Assembly (NCBI RefSeq): GCF_022347565.1
Contig: NZ_JAKRGH010000011.1
Location: 91,149-155,148, forward strand
From: Vibrio sp. Of7-15
GTDB taxonomy: Bacteria; Pseudomonadota; Gammaproteobacteria; Enterobacterales; Vibrionaceae
Direction: 5' to 3'
Length of the DNA: 64,000 nt
Shown here: positions 63,880 through 64,000 of the stretch, one piece after another
How positions within the stretch are numbered: the first letter of the stretch is position 1
Layout: every line of letters begins with the position of its first letter
Notes under the pieces: model-generated
Databases searched by the model: none
What the model was told of the DNA's origin: nothing
The model's input: only the letters and a program-made list of their open reading frames with translations
Program-made: the position numbers and the translations under genes

Positions 63880-64000
63880 TTAAGGCTCGATGGTGAAGGT
63901 ACGCGTGACTTCTGTTGCCGTTGCTCCCAGATTATTGTCCCCGCGGACTGTAACCACTACAGCACCGTCATCCCAACTGCTGAGATCTTCTGCTCCTAAT
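63880..64000 (-). CDS. C-terminus of a probable Ig-like-repeat surface protein, truncated by window
   Basis: A minus-strand frame enters from the right edge and stops at 63880. The last 39 residues include WDDGAVVVTVRGDNNLGATATEVTRTFTIEP, resembling the end of a bacterial Ig-like (Big/BapA-type) repeat, in which a DG...VTV.. strand is followed by T-R-T-F-T-I. Such domains form tandem arrays in large adhesins and other surface or secreted proteins. Most of the gene lies outside the window, so the identification is tentative. Confidence 0.5.
   Translation of the reverse strand, partial: LGAEDLSSWDDGAVVVTVRGDNNLGATATEVTRTFTIEP

Overview
The window looks like chromosomal DNA of a marine gammaproteobacterium, most likely a member of the Vibrionaceae. 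The evidence is AT-rich sequence, a secreted aminopeptidase very close to the Vibrio proteolyticus leucine aminopeptidase, an N-acetylglucosamine PTS IICB protein, a VC1184-type class V aminotransferase, a Morganella/Photobacterium-type histidine decarboxylase, and a vas-like type VI secretion (T6SS) cluster. This assignment is inference from protein resemblance. I saw no rRNA, tRNA, insertion sequence or CRISPR array.

Left part (1-9.8 kb): the end of an OmpR-type response regulator and its histidine kinase, nagE, a secreted putative chitin-binding protein, then small metabolic or accessory genes (two GNAT acetyltransferases, an NAD(P)-binding protein, a DUF523 protein, a nucleotidyltransferase-like protein, a LysE exporter with an AraC regulator). 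A remnant of a third GNAT gene lies beside lysE. From 9.9 to 17.7 kb, eleven minus-strand genes form a tight operon-like array: a LON-domain protein, an ECF sigma factor, its ChrR-type anti-sigma factor, then NTF2-like, SDR, FAD oxidoreductase, DUF1365, cyclopropane-fatty-acid-synthase-like, DUF2878 and chalcone-isomerase-like genes. This resembles a singlet-oxygen/organic-peroxide response that remodels membrane lipids.

Middle part (17.8-32.4 kb): the aminopeptidase, a diguanylate cyclase, trhO, an overlapping dioxygenase/aminotransferase pair, and a divergent histidine decarboxylase. Next is the most unusual locus. One gene (26370-28199) encodes an exported GH18 chitinase-like domain with a destroyed active site, a transmembrane helix, a coiled coil and a cytoplasmic LytTR DNA-binding domain. 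It faces a convergent gene for an intact secreted GH18 chitinase, whose ribosome-binding site sits in a long inverted repeat. I read this as a candidate one-component, membrane-bound chitin-sensing transcription factor next to its probable target.

Right part (31.2-63.8 kb): a complete T6SS. The minus strand carries tssL, tssK, tssJ, tagH and a barrel protein (32.8-37.6 kb). The plus strand carries a VasL-like gene, tssM and an Lrp/AsnC-type regulator (38.1-43.4 kb). The minus strand then carries tssG, F, E, C, B, A and a PpkA-like kinase (43.4-52.2 kb), followed by a thiolase-like protein, DUF2169, TIGR02270-like and DUF6484-like genes with vgrG and hcp (52.6-59.1 kb). Finally the plus strand carries clpV and a VasH-type sigma-54 activator (59.5-63.8 kb). 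All thirteen core components are present. A good sigma-54 promoter lies upstream of hcp, matching the VasH-type activator. A GxSxG lipase-like candidate effector flanks the cluster. No PAAR gene and no PppA phosphatase is visible. The window ends inside the C-terminus of a probable Ig-like-repeat surface protein on the minus strand.
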